A DNA stretch of 64,000 nucleotides, from the NCBI RefSeq assembly GCF_017742995.1, contig NZ_CP072425.1:1364001-1428000 (forward strand). The letters are read 5' to 3'. Every line of letters begins with the position of its first letter. Position 1 is the first letter of the stretch. Shown in pieces: positions 8,549-16,436 of the stretch. The DNA comes from Pseudoalteromonas viridis. Its GTDB lineage: Bacteria > Pseudomonadota > Gammaproteobacteria > Enterobacterales > Alteromonadaceae. The notes beneath the pieces are model-generated. The model had not been told where the DNA came from, did not search any database, and saw only the letters and a program-made list of their open reading frames with translations. A program made the position numbers and the translations under genes.

Positions 8549-10096
8549 ATGGACGCACATAAGTTACGTAATTTATTACGTTTATTGTTAAATACAAATT
8601 ACTCCAATGGTTACATTGCAAACCTGAGCGGATTGGCTCCAAATACAGTCAAACGCTATCGAAAGAAGTTGCAAAGTCAGCCCCTGACAATACAAGCATT
8701 GGATGAGTCTGATGACAATCAACTCAATAGCTTGTTCACTACGCACAAAGCAAACGCCTTTCAACGTCGCCAGCCAGATTGGCCTTATATTCATGGGCTT
8801 ATGCAGCTGAGACACCAAACGTTAATACAGCTATGGGAGGAATATCGAAGAGCAAATCCCAAAGATGCCTATTGTTATTCCCAGTTCACGCACTACTACC
8901 GTAACTATATTAAATCAATTGATATCACGATGCGGCAGCACTATGCACCCGGAGAAGTGGCCTTTGTTGATTTTGCGGGAAAGCGCCCATCATGGACAAA
9001 GCTTAAGTTTGGGAAACAGCAGTTTGCCGAGCTATTTGTGGGCGTTTTAGGTCATTCACAGCTGATATTCGCCATTGCTGTGCTAAACCAGAAGATGGAA
9101 AGTTGGTTGTATGCGCATCAGCAGATGCTCAATTATTTTGGAGGTGTCCCACAGCTGATAGTCCCTGATAACTTAAAATCCGCCGTCACTAAGCCTGGTA
9201 AGTTTCCGGTTATTAATCGAAGTTATCAGGAGATGTCGGAGCACTACGGGTTTGTGATAGAACCCGCACGGGTGCGCAGACCGCAAGACAAATCATTGGC
9301 GGAAATCGGAGTTTTGCTGGTCACTCGTTGGATCACCGTGGTCCTTCGGCGGCGGCAGTTCTTTAGTTTAGAAGAGATGAATGTGGCGATCAGGGAGCTG
9401 CTTGAAGTACTAAACAATCGACCGTTTAAACGCTACGAAGGGTGCAGGCGTTCCCGGTTCGAGACTCAGGAATCTGAGACACTCATGCCCCTGACTGCCG
9501 AGCCTTTTGATATTGGTCACTGGATCCATCATCAAAAAGTAGACAGAGACTACCATGTGTACGTTTATGGTCACGCGTATTCTGTTCCCTTTGAGTTTGC
9601 GCATCAGTACGTTGATATCAAAGTCTGTCCAAAAAAAGTAGAAGTCTACTGCCATCATAAGCAAGTTGCAATTCATGTCCGCAGCCATGTTCAGGGTGGT
9701 GCAACAACAGAGAATCGGCACAGGCCTAAAAGCCACAGAGCCTATGCAGAGCAATCAAGAGAGAGTTTTTTAAAGTGGGCTGAAGGGGTTGGCTCTTGTA
9801 CGGTTTCAGTAGTCACCGCGCAATTTTCAGAACAGGCTGACCACTCGTTGAAGGGGTGTAAAGCTTGCGTCCAGCTGCAAAAATTGCTCGGACAATATGG
9901 AGCGAACCGCTTGGAAAATGCATGTAAATGCGCCTGTGAAATCCAATCACTGACAGCGAGTAGTGTGCGCTCTATATTGCAGTGTAACCTTGATAAAACG
10001 GATACAAATGAAGAGGTAGCTCAGCTATCACTGCCGCTACATCATAATGTACGTGGAGCAAATTATTACAGTGGCGAGGGGGATGGTCATGAGTAA
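8549..10096 (+). CDS. istA: IS21-family transposase IstA
   Basis: A 515-aa DDE transposase. An N-terminal HTH (YSNGYIANLSGLAPNTVKRY) is followed by an integrase core. The catalytic residues appear as D141 (AFVDFAG), D207 (IVPDNLKS) and E252 (QDKSLAEIG); the D-E spacing of about 44 suits the family. The ATG at 8549 is preferred over 8513 because AAGGAG precedes it. The stop overlaps the istB start (ATGAGTAA). With IstB it carries out cut-and-paste transposition. The C-terminal part is Cys-rich (GCKACVQLQ, CKCACE), which is worth noting. No frameshift is seen, so it may be active. Confidence 0.93.
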   Translation: MDAHKLRNLLRLLLNTNYSNGYIANLSGLAPNTVKRYRKKLQSQPLTIQALDESDDNQLNSLFTTHKANAFQRRQPDWPYIHGLMQLRHQTLIQLWEEYRRANPKDAYCYSQFTHYYRNYIKSIDITMRQHYAPGEVAFVDFAGKRPSWTKLKFGKQQFAELFVGVLGHSQLIFAIAVLNQKMESWLYAHQQMLNYFGGVPQLIVPDNLKSAVTKPGKFPVINRSYQEMSEHYGFVIEPARVRRPQDKSLAEIGVLLVTRWITVVLRRRQFFSLEEMNVAIRELLEVLNNRPFKRYEGCRRSRFETQESETLMPLTAEPFDIGHWIHHQKVDRDYHVYVYGHAYSVPFEFAHQYVDIKVCPKKVEVYCHHKQVAIHVRSHVQGGATTENRHRPKSHRAYAEQSRESFLKWAEGVGSCTVSVVTAQFSEQADHSLKGCKACVQLQKLLGQYGANRLENACKCACEIQSLTASSVRSILQCNLDKTDTNEEVAQLSLPLHHNVRGANYYSGEGDGHE

Positions 10097-10844
10097 CGAG
10101 CAAACTGTTTATGACAACCTTAAGGCGCTTCGGTTACATGGAGTCAGCGAGGCGTTGCAAAAAGTACTGCTGACGCCGCAAATGTGTGAATGGCCTTTGC
10201 TGGATACCTTAGCGTATCTGACGAATGCCGAAATGCAGTCGAGAGACGTGAAAAAGCGAGAGCGGTTAAAACGAGATGCAAGACTAAAACAAAGCTATGC
10301 CTGTGTTGAGAATATTGATTACCAGGCCAATCGGGGAATAGACAAAGGCTATCTGGCGACGTTAATCACCTGCGACTGGATTTCGCAAAATCAGTTTCTT
10401 GTTATTACAGGTCCAACCGGCGTTGGTAAAAGCTGGCTTGCCTGTGCACTGGCAAATCAGGCTATTAATCAGATGCGATCAGTGCATTACTATCGAAGCG
10501 GCTTGTTATTTGAGGAAATGGCCATTGCACATAGGGATGGATCTTTGCCGAAGTTGCGCAATAAACTCTCCAGATATAAGGTCATCATTTTAGATGACTT
10601 CGGTCTGAGCCCTATGAGTGATGGCAATCGGCATGACCTGCTTGATTTGGTCGAAGATAGGGTTGAATCAGGCTCGTTTATTATCACCTCCCAGCTGCCG
10701 GTTGAGCAATGGCATGAATATATTGGTGAGCCCACTGTTGCGGATGCGATTATGGACCGTATTGTACATCGGGCCCATATCATTCAGTTGCATGGCGAAT
10801 CAATGCGCAAGTTGCATTCTCCGCTCAGGGAGGGCAAGTCATGA
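10089..10844 (+). CDS. istB: IS21-family helper ATPase IstB
   Basis: A 251-aa AAA+ ATPase related to DnaC. Walker A is GPTGVGKS and Walker B is VIILDDFG. The C-terminal IMDRIVHRAHIIQLHGESMR is a typical IstB end. It controls target choice and activates IstA. The start at 10089 is supported by GAGGGGGA just upstream and by the 8-nt overlap with istA. The stop overlaps the next gene by four bases (ATGA). Confidence 0.93.
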   Translation: MSNEQTVYDNLKALRLHGVSEALQKVLLTPQMCEWPLLDTLAYLTNAEMQSRDVKKRERLKRDARLKQSYACVENIDYQANRGIDKGYLATLITCDWISQNQFLVITGPTGVGKSWLACALANQAINQMRSVHYYRSGLLFEEMAIAHRDGSLPKLRNKLSRYKVIILDDFGLSPMSDGNRHDLLDLVEDRVESGSFIITSQLPVEQWHEYIGEPTVADAIMDRIVHRAHIIQLHGESMRKLHSPLREGKS

Positions 10845-11317
10845 CAGCTCACGCCAACTCCCTTAACGATGCGCGTTCCATCTCTACAACATCAGATGGA
10901 CAAATCGCAGAGCAGCTATTTCAGCATTACCACCAAAAGCTGCTGGAAATGCCACAAGTGCTTGAGTTACTGAGAAATCATGGCATTGATGACGCACAAG
11001 TTCTTCAAAAATACATGGGCTATTCAGACCGCTCATTGAATAAAGTTCTACCTTGTGCCAGAACAGCATTGGGCGGACTTGTGCGGGGTCGCTTACAGGC
11101 TATGCAGTTACTCAGAAGATCCGGGCATGAAGCATTTGCTGGTTGTGTAGTGGAACCCTGCTTTGATCTCAATGGTGTGGTATGTAGTGCCTGTGGCGTG
11201 CGATTTCGACGACAGGCTAGCAGGGCACGGCCACGTATGGTGTTTTGGTATCGTGCAGGTATCTACTATGCGCCATTTGAGTTTTTGCTAGCAAAAATGG
11301 GAGGTCATTATGCTTAA
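10841..11317 (+). CDS. Primase/TOPRIM-like accessory protein of the IS21-type element
   Basis: A 158-aa protein translationally coupled to istB (4-nt overlap) and to the recombinase gene (8-nt overlap). The stretch LRNHGIDDAQVLQKYMGYSD and the later SGHEAFAGCVVEP recall the N-terminal TOPRIM region of bacterial primases and of proteins carried next to tyrosine recombinases on some elements. CSAC near residue 115 could be half a metal site. It is much shorter than a primase, so it is an accessory protein or a remnant. The assignment rests on motif resemblance. Confidence 0.5.
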   Translation: MTAHANSLNDARSISTTSDGQIAEQLFQHYHQKLLEMPQVLELLRNHGIDDAQVLQKYMGYSDRSLNKVLPCARTALGGLVRGRLQAMQLLRRSGHEAFAGCVVEPCFDLNGVVCSACGVRFRRQASRARPRMVFWYRAGIYYAPFEFLLAKMGGHYA

Positions 11318-12257
11318 CCCTCCACCAGATATGGCTCTGTCAGGCTGTATTCCATTTTACCTGCAACTATGCAGTGCCAGAGGTCAGAGCGATAAAACGG
11401 TTGCGGCAAAAGCCTCTAACTTATCGTTGTTTTCCGCCTGGTGCGAACAACATCAGGTGTCGTCTGTGATGGATATAGATCTTGCGATCTGTGAGCATTA
11501 TCAGTGCTTCCTGAATCAGTACAGAACCCGCAGCGGACAGCGCCTGTGCAGAGGTACAATCCGCAATCGGCTGACCGCTGTTAAGTTGTTTCTAAGGGCG
11601 TTGTTTAACAGGTCGCTGATAACCGACTCGGGTTTTGAGAAGCTGGAGCTACCACGTTGTGGCAGGGTGTTGCCAAGACCTGTACTAAGTATGGATGAGG
11701 TTAAGCGTATAATTCATCAGCCTGACACAGAAACGGCTGCGGGTGTGAGAGATGCAGTCATGCTGGAACTCTATTATGCAACGGCACTAAGACGTTCAGA
11801 ACTCGCTGATCTGACAATGGACAATCTAGATTTGCCTCAACAGCAGTTGAAAGTGTGCCATGGTAAAGGGTTTAAAGATCGGCTTGTGCCCATTGCGCCG
11901 GATACATGTGAAAAGCTGCGCGTCTATATCAATCAGATCAGACCCAAGCTGACAACACTTTGCTCAGGAAATACTGTATTTGTTGCCACTGTTGGTAAAC
12001 CATTCAGGCCGACTCAGCTCTCTGAGCTGATCGCAGGTTATATTAAAAAGGCTGGGATCACCAAAGGGGGAGCCTGTAACCAGCTTCGCCATGCCGCAGC
12101 CACGCATTTATATGAAGGCGGTGCAGACTTGAGAGCGATACAGATGATACTGGGGCATGCAGATATTTCGACTACCCAGGTATACGTGCATGTCAGCTTA
12201 TGCCATGTACGAAAGATATATTTGCGAGCCCACCCGTTGGCAAGACACAAACTCTGA
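11310..12257 (+). CDS. Tyrosine recombinase carried by the IS21-type element
   Basis: A 315-aa XerC/D-like integrase with an N-terminal SAM-like domain and a C-terminal catalytic domain. Visible residues: Arg in LRRSELADL, Lys in GKGFKDRLVP, Arg in NQLRHAAATHL, His in LGHADISTTQ and Tyr in QVYVHV. The first His of the usual HxLRH motif is replaced by Asn (NQLRH), which some active members tolerate. The start overlaps the preceding gene (ATGCTTAA). It may resolve cointegrates or integrate the element site-specifically; that role is inferred from context. Confidence 0.88.
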   Translation: MLNPPPDMALSGCIPFYLQLCSARGQSDKTVAAKASNLSLFSAWCEQHQVSSVMDIDLAICEHYQCFLNQYRTRSGQRLCRGTIRNRLTAVKLFLRALFNRSLITDSGFEKLELPRCGRVLPRPVLSMDEVKRIIHQPDTETAAGVRDAVMLELYYATALRRSELADLTMDNLDLPQQQLKVCHGKGFKDRLVPIAPDTCEKLRVYINQIRPKLTTLCSGNTVFVATVGKPFRPTQLSELIAGYIKKAGITKGGACNQLRHAAATHLYEGGADLRAIQMILGHADISTTQVYVHVSLCHVRKIYLRAHPLARHKL

Positions 12258-12262
12258 TAACT

Positions 12263-12285
12263 GGCCGCATTGCGGCCTTTTCTTT
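12263..12285 (+). terminator. Rho-independent terminator after the recombinase
   Basis: GGCCGC, loop ATT, GCGGCC, then TTTTCTTT. It lies five bases after the recombinase stop and ends the four-gene operon. Confidence 0.85.
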
Positions 12286-12324
12286 AAAGTGAAGCGTAAC
12301 AATTGAACAGGAGAGGACAGCGCG

Positions 12325-12486
12325 ATGCCTGCAAGAAAAGCGACAAAAACCGTCACTAAGGCAATGATTTATCGTTCAGTGGCAAGCTCCAGTGCCATTG
12401 AAACGGGGGAGTCGACCGAAGTGATAGAACGTAAGTTAGAAGATATCAAACGACGTTTTGCAAAAATTGACCTTGTGCGTGATTAA
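12325..12486 (+). CDS. Small basic protein of 53 aa
   Basis: ATG at 12325 is preceded by GAGAGGA at 12311-12317. The product starts MPARKATKTVTKAM and ends RRFAKIDLVRD. It is short, basic, and contains a probable single helix. The start lies 39 bases after the terminator of the recombinase operon, so it needs its own promoter or read-through. Function unknown; it may be the last gene of the mobile element. Confidence 0.5.
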   Translation: MPARKATKTVTKAMIYRSVASSSAIETGESTEVIERKLEDIKRRFAKIDLVRD

Positions 12487-12538
12487 TTCACGCAAGACTC
12501 GAGAGCTGTTTGATCGCAGTAATCGTACTTTAAATGGT

Positions 12539-12584
12539 TTCGAATATTTCGAATCTTGCTGTTTTCGAATATTTCGGATAATAT
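12539..12584 (+). promoter_or_regulatory. Promoter with two palindromic operator-like sites for the toxin-antitoxin pair
   Basis: A -35 TTGCTG (12556-12561) and -10 TAATAT (12579-12584) are separated by 17 bases. The palindrome TTCGAATATTTCGAA (12539-12553) lies just upstream of the -35, and a near copy TTCGAATATTTCGGA (12564-12578) fills the spacer. This is the layout of an autoregulated toxin-antitoxin promoter, where the HTH antitoxin would block RNA polymerase. Confidence 0.65.
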
Positions 12585-12650
12585 TAAAGCGTGATAAATG
12601 GGATGCTTTCCTAGCTTGAAATTAAGCTAAGCGCACAAGAAGCTATCGCC

Positions 12651-12690
12651 AGACGAACAGACGAACAGACGAACAGACGAACAGACGAAC
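12651..12690. repeat. Five tandem copies of the octamer AGACGAAC
   Basis: Perfect 8-bp repeats end eight to fourteen bases before the possible antitoxin starts (GTG 12698, ATG 12704), where a ribosome site would be expected. A sixth unit is degenerate (AGAGCAAG). Copy number could vary by slippage and change leader length. Confidence 0.9.
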
Positions 12691-12703
12691 AGAGCAAGTG
12701 ACC

Positions 12704-13156
12704 ATGTTAAATGTAAAATCGCTGCCAAGCGCAGAAGAAGTCGCATTAGCAAAACTATGTAGCCAGGAGCTTTCCGCAGTGTTGGAAGCGAATGGCGAAG
12801 TACAAGAATTGAGTGTGGTGGGCAAAGATGGGGAAAGTCATCAGCTAAAATTGCCAGCCAGTGCCGTTCAATTGATGATCGAAGTCCTGACGCAGCTGGG
12901 GCAAGGCAACAGTGTAAACATTACACCTATCCACGCGGAGCTAACGACTCAGGAAGCCGCTGATATGTTAAATATGTCTCGCCCTACACTGATTAAGATA
13001 TTGGATCAGGGAGACATTCCGTATACAAGAACGGGCAACAGGCGCAAAATTGAGTTTGCTCAGGTGATGAAATATAAGCAGGATATTGAAGCAAAACGCC
13101 TTGCTGCTCTGGATGAGTTGACGGATCTCGATCAGGAATTAGGATTAGGATATTAA
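12704..13156 (+). CDS. HTH (excisionase-type) antitoxin of a PIN-toxin pair
   Basis: A 150-aa protein. The C-terminal half is an excisionase/MerR-like HTH: LTTQEAADMLNMSRPTL, then IPYTRTGNRRKI, ending in an acidic tail (LTDLDQELGLGY). This architecture is known for antitoxins next to PIN-domain toxins of the COG1569 type. The PIN gene starts five bases after its stop. GTG at 12698 is an alternative start; neither has a strong ribosome site because the octamer array occupies the leader. It probably represses its own promoter at 12539-12584 and neutralises the toxin. Confidence 0.8.
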   Translation: MLNVKSLPSAEEVALAKLCSQELSAVLEANGEVQELSVVGKDGESHQLKLPASAVQLMIEVLTQLGQGNSVNITPIHAELTTQEAADMLNMSRPTLIKILDQGDIPYTRTGNRRKIEFAQVMKYKQDIEAKRLAALDELTDLDQELGLGY

Positions 13157-13161
13157 TCACC

Positions 13162-13731
13162 ATGTCAACATACACGGTAATCCTGGATGCGTGTGTAATG
13201 TATCCGGCTCCCTTGCGCAGCTATTTGATGCACCTGACTTTAACGGGGCTATTCAGAGCCCGCTGGACGGAACAGATACATGATGAATGGATCCGCAATT
13301 TACTATTAAACAACCCGGAAATGGACCCCAAAAAGCTCGACAGAACAAGGCAGTTAATGAACGCGCATGTCCCTGATTGTTTAATTGAAGGGTATGAGCC
13401 GCTGATTGATGGCATAAATTTGCCTGATAAAGATGACAGGCATGTTGTGGCCGCAGCTGTTAAGGGCCAGGCAGAGGGGATAATTACATTTAATTTGAAA
13501 GACTTTCCGGATGATAAATTGGCACCATTTGATCTGAGTGCAATCCATCCAGACAATTTCTTATCTGATATGTTTGAGCTAGACCCCAGCGCAGCCATAT
13601 TGGCAGCCCAACGGCAAAGACGATCACTTAAAAACCCACCCATGACAGCCAGCGAATATCTGGATTGCTTACAAAGGCAAAAGCTACCTACTTTGGTTTC
13701 ACACCTACGTAAATATGAAGCAATGATTTAG
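13162..13731 (+). CDS. PIN-domain toxin (VapC-like ribonuclease)
   Basis: A 189-aa PIN-domain protein. Acidic residues expected at the metal site are visible as D near the N-terminus (ILDACVMYP), E in IHDEWIRN, D in DKDDRHVVAAA and D in FNLKDFP. PIN toxins cleave RNA, often tRNA or rRNA. It directly follows the HTH antitoxin in the same frame order. It is longer than classical VapC (about 130 aa) and matches the larger PIN toxins paired with HTH antitoxins. Such pairs stabilise islands; here the pair sits between a mobile element and an orphan Rhs tip. Confidence 0.82.
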   Translation: MSTYTVILDACVMYPAPLRSYLMHLTLTGLFRARWTEQIHDEWIRNLLLNNPEMDPKKLDRTRQLMNAHVPDCLIEGYEPLIDGINLPDKDDRHVVAAAVKGQAEGIITFNLKDFPDDKLAPFDLSAIHPDNFLSDMFELDPSAAILAAQRQRRSLKNPPMTASEYLDCLQRQKLPTLVSHLRKYEAMI

Positions 13732-13794
13732 CAAGTCTAGTCAGGGATGACAAATAAATCATAAGGTTATATTCCACAATCCCGATTAGTTCAT

Positions 13795-14922
13795 ATGAAT
13801 GGTCGGATCTACGATGCAGATACGGGACGATTTATGCAGGCGGATCCGTTTGTTCAGGCGCCTTCGAATCTTCAAAACTATAACGCTTATAGTTATGTGT
13901 TGAATAATCCGCTGAGTTATACGGATCCGAGTGGGTATTTGTTTAAGAAGCTTCTAAAAGTGACGATGAAGGTAACCGGTGATTGGTATATTCATAAGTT
14001 TCTGAATAAAGTGCCCTGGCTTAAAAGTATTACGAGTGTGGCGTTAAACTTTATACCTGGCTGTCAGGTATGGTGTACCGCAGCTTTTAATGCAAAATCC
14101 ACTTTTGTGGCGACAGGAAGCTTAAGTGGCGCACTAAAAGCTGGAGCAATAGCAGCTGCAAGTGCCTATGCATTTAGCCAAATAGGAGATGCATTCGGCG
14201 CAGACTCAGGCTTTTGGCAAAATGGAGGGGCAGCACACATAGGTGCCCACGCACTGACTGGCGGGATTGTTTCTGAGCTACAAGGAGGAAAGTTTGGCCA
14301 TGGCTTCTTCTCAGCAGGATTGACTAAAGGTGCGCAAATTGCGGGCTTTGTATCCATGGATAATGTGGTTATAGGTACTGCGCAGTCTATGGTGGTAGCA
14401 GGGACAATATCTAAATTGACAGGAGGCAAGTTCGCTAATGCTGCTGTGACAGGTGCATTCCAGTATTTGTATAATGCTAAGGGTGGAAAAGGATTCGCAA
14501 GCTTCGGGAAGGACTTGGCTAGATTATTGTCAGGTGATAATAGAACAACAAATCAAAAGATTGTTGAGCTGGCATCTGAGTTGATGGATGCGGGATTTAC
14601 CGCAGAAGAAGCTGAATATAGAGCGAATAAGAGGTATGGTGTTGCAAAGGAAACAGGTTCATACACTAATTTACACGAAAGTGGTATGAAGTATCACGGT
14701 AAAGGTTCCAGAAAACGTTCACAAATATCTGGACGTCGTGAAGCAATAAGAAATGATGATCCACATGTAGCAACAGATTGGACTCCAGCTGCCAATAATC
14801 GAGAAGCTTTCAAGCAAGAATCAAGGAGGCTGGATGCTGACGGTGGTGCAGGTAGTTCAACTAACTACAATAGAATAGAGCAGCCTGGTAAGAAATATAG
14901 ACGAGAAGATGGGGAGTTATAG
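13795..14922 (+). CDS. Orphan Rhs C-terminal fragment with unknown toxin tip (module 2)
   Basis: 375 aa starting at the ATG inside the Rhs core (MNGRIYDADTGRFMQADP). Homology to the big Rhs gene begins about five bases before this ATG, at TTCATATGAATGG, so nearly all of the core is absent. A hydrophobic linker with GGKF repeats follows DPSGY, then a tip from about residue 230. The tip has the conserved-looking motifs YHGKGSRKRSQ and DPHVATDWTPA and is basic, so a nuclease is plausible, but I do not recognise the family. No good ribosome site precedes the ATG. It probably serves as a silent donor that becomes active after recombination. Confidence 0.75.
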   Translation: MNGRIYDADTGRFMQADPFVQAPSNLQNYNAYSYVLNNPLSYTDPSGYLFKKLLKVTMKVTGDWYIHKFLNKVPWLKSITSVALNFIPGCQVWCTAAFNAKSTFVATGSLSGALKAGAIAAASAYAFSQIGDAFGADSGFWQNGGAAHIGAHALTGGIVSELQGGKFGHGFFSAGLTKGAQIAGFVSMDNVVIGTAQSMVVAGTISKLTGGKFANAAVTGAFQYLYNAKGGKGFASFGKDLARLLSGDNRTTNQKIVELASELMDAGFTAEEAEYRANKRYGVAKETGSYTNLHESGMKYHGKGSRKRSQISGRREAIRNDDPHVATDWTPAANNREAFKQESRRLDADGGAGSSTNYNRIEQPGKKYRREDGEL

Positions 14923-14925
14923 ATT

Positions 14926-15330
14926 GTGATACGTGAAAAAATTAAAGATCTTTTTGAGGAGTTATCCATTATAGCTGAAACTCACGATGAGCTACATGAC
15001 ACTGATGTTCGAGAATCATTGCACATGGTTCTAAATTACTTCTTTGTATGGGGAAAGGAAGCTAATCAGCTCCCTATATCATATGGTATGTTCTCCGAGG
15101 AAGGGGATATTGAAGTAGCAAAGGCGATCAATAAGTTTCTTGATAATGCTGCAACCTGCACAGACTTGTTCGATATTGCAATAGGCAAGGAAAGGTTAAA
15201 GCTGCTTCAAGACTCTAGTATTCAAGTGGCTAATGGGCTGCAGTACGATGAGTTTATTGGTCATGCAGATGAGCCTCTGCCTCCTAACGAATTGCCAGAA
15301 GATCTATTTGAACCCGGCTATTATTATTAG
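14926..15330 (+). CDS. Candidate immunity protein for module 2 (first)
   Basis: A 134-aa acidic, soluble protein without signal peptide, starting at GTG with GGGGAG at 14911-14916, three bases after the toxin stop. No family recognised. Its position directly behind the Rhs tip and its acidic character, opposite to the basic tip, suggest a cytoplasmic immunity protein. The end is Pro/Tyr-rich (PPNELPEDLFEPGYYY). Confidence 0.65.
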   Translation: MIREKIKDLFEELSIIAETHDELHDTDVRESLHMVLNYFFVWGKEANQLPISYGMFSEEGDIEVAKAINKFLDNAATCTDLFDIAIGKERLKLLQDSSIQVANGLQYDEFIGHADEPLPPNELPEDLFEPGYYY

Positions 15331-15348
15331 AAGGAAGGAGCCAAAAAG

Positions 15349-15687
15349 TTGGATAATATTCCTAATGACGAAACAGGTGCAGCTTTAAAAGCTTATGTAA
15401 AAGATGGTTCGGATCTATCGAAGCCAATGAATATGGACTTTTTTATCGCTGTACCCAATAAAGTTAAAGGCGATGCTATTGCTCAAAAAGTAACAAAGCT
15501 TGGGTTTCAAACTAGTGTAGAATTTGACGATGAAGCACAAGAATGGACTTGTTACTGTAATAAGACAATAGTACCCAGCTACAGTAATGTTGTAGCTATT
15601 GAAAAGCAGCTAGATGAAGTATCGAAACCCTATGGTGGTTATTCTGATGGCTTCGGCTCATTTGGTAATGCGGAAGGAAAAATTTAA
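15349..15687 (+). CDS. RraB-like candidate immunity protein for module 2 (second)
   Basis: A 112-aa protein starting at TTG, with AAGGAAGGAG at 15331-15340 as a strong ribosome site. The middle and end (DFFIAVPNKVKGDAIAQK, then KPYGGYSDGFGSFG) match the fold pattern of RraB, the regulator of RNase E activity; the family is also found as immunity proteins. RraB relatives bind RNases, which fits a nuclease tip, but this link is inference. It is the last gene before the module terminator. Two candidate immunity genes behind one tip suggest that one belonged to an earlier, displaced toxin. Confidence 0.65.
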   Translation: MDNIPNDETGAALKAYVKDGSDLSKPMNMDFFIAVPNKVKGDAIAQKVTKLGFQTSVEFDDEAQEWTCYCNKTIVPSYSNVVAIEKQLDEVSKPYGGYSDGFGSFGNAEGKI

Positions 15688-15707
15688 GGTGACACCCATT
15701 CAAAATC

Positions 15708-15730
15708 GGCGCTCAGTGAGCGCCTTTTTT
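15708..15730 (+). terminator. Rho-independent terminator after module 2
   Basis: GGCGCTC, loop AGT, GAGCGCC, six Ts; nearly the same hairpin as at 6682. It is preceded by GTGACACCCATTCAAAATCG, which resembles the left arm of the island's hairpin repeats. Confidence 0.85.
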
Positions 15731-15770
15731 CTGTGCAGTCACGCCAGCGCGGTGTGCAGTGGTAGCCGCA

Positions 15771-16206
15771 AGGAGTTACAAGGACACCCACCCAAAATCG
15801 TAGACATTCAGTTCGGATTTTTGGGTGGGTGATGAGATGGACGCTTCGAAATCGGCGTTAGTGGGCCACGCTGATATCCAACACATACAAGCGCGGCAGC
15901 TGGGCGCGGTCGTACCTGTACGATGCTCTGGGGTGAACATAGTTTTGAAAGACATCCACCCCAAACTGGCGTACAGGAGCTACGCCGTCTACCTTTAGGT
16001 AATACTCAATGGATTGAGAATAATGGACTATGCCAACAGCAAGGAAGCGGCAGGTTAGCCTATCGGATACCAAATACTACCACTGCATATCCCGATGTGT
16101 TCGTCGGGCATTTCTATGCGGCCAAGACCGCTTGACGGGTCAATCTTATGAACATCGTCGAGACTGGGTAGAAGAAAAACTACTGGCCCTTGGAAAGGTA
16201 TTTTGC
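15771..16206 (+). repeat. 436-bp copy of the RAYT element's left part (copy A)
   Basis: Same length as, and by eye identical to, 21415-21850. It contains a hairpin (left arm CACCCACCCAAAATC at 15785-15799, right arm GATTTTTGGGTGGGTG at 15816-15831), an Rhs core fragment (15865-15933), a second REP-like motif (GACATCCACCCC near 15951) and the first 59 codons of the transposase gene. It ends abruptly after TATTTTGC. Confidence 0.85.
16030..16206 (+). pseudogene. Truncated RAYT transposase gene
   Basis: Encodes the first 59 residues of the transposase found whole at 21674-22645 (MPTARKRQVSLSDTKYYHC to LALGKVFC). The frame then runs into repeat sequence and loses the HUH motif and the catalytic Tyr, so it cannot be active. 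Confidence 0.88.
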
Positions 16207-16208
16207 GA

Positions 16209-16328
16209 AATTAACAAGGACACCCGAATTAACAAGGACACCCACCCTAGGGAGTTACAAGGACACCCGGAGTTACAAGGACACCCACCCAAAATCGTAG
16301 ACATTCAGTTCGGATTTTTGGGTGGGTG
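16209..16328. repeat. Cluster of REP-like units ending in hairpin copy B
   Basis: ACAAGGACACCC occurs four times (16214, 16232, 16257, 16275) with spacings 18, 25 and 18. The last copy continues into a full hairpin: arm CACCCACCCAAAATC at 16282-16296 and arm GATTTTTGGGTGGGTG at 16313-16328. It directly precedes the Rhs core fragment of module 3. The nested partial copies look like repeated insertion or slippage at the unit's left edge. Confidence 0.8.
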
Positions 16329-16436
16329 ATGAGATGGACGCTTCGAAATCGGCGTTAGTGGGCCACGCTGATATCCAACACCTACAAGCGCGGCAGCTGG
16401 GCGCGGTCGTACCTGTACGATGCCCTGGGGCGTCAG

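Larger units (their letters stand above)
8549..12486 (+). mobile_element. IS21-type element carrying a tyrosine recombinase (ends not resolved)
   Basis: Four overlapping genes, istA, istB, a TOPRIM/primase-like fragment and a tyrosine recombinase, followed by a terminator and a 53-aa ORF. The coordinates are the coding span only. Terminal repeats and target duplications were not found by eye. It lies between the HTH gene of module 1 and the toxin-antitoxin pair. Confidence 0.7.

Noticed and set aside
12651..12690. Octamer array as a CRISPR or replication iteron array
   Set aside because: Units are adjacent without spacers and no replication protein gene is near.
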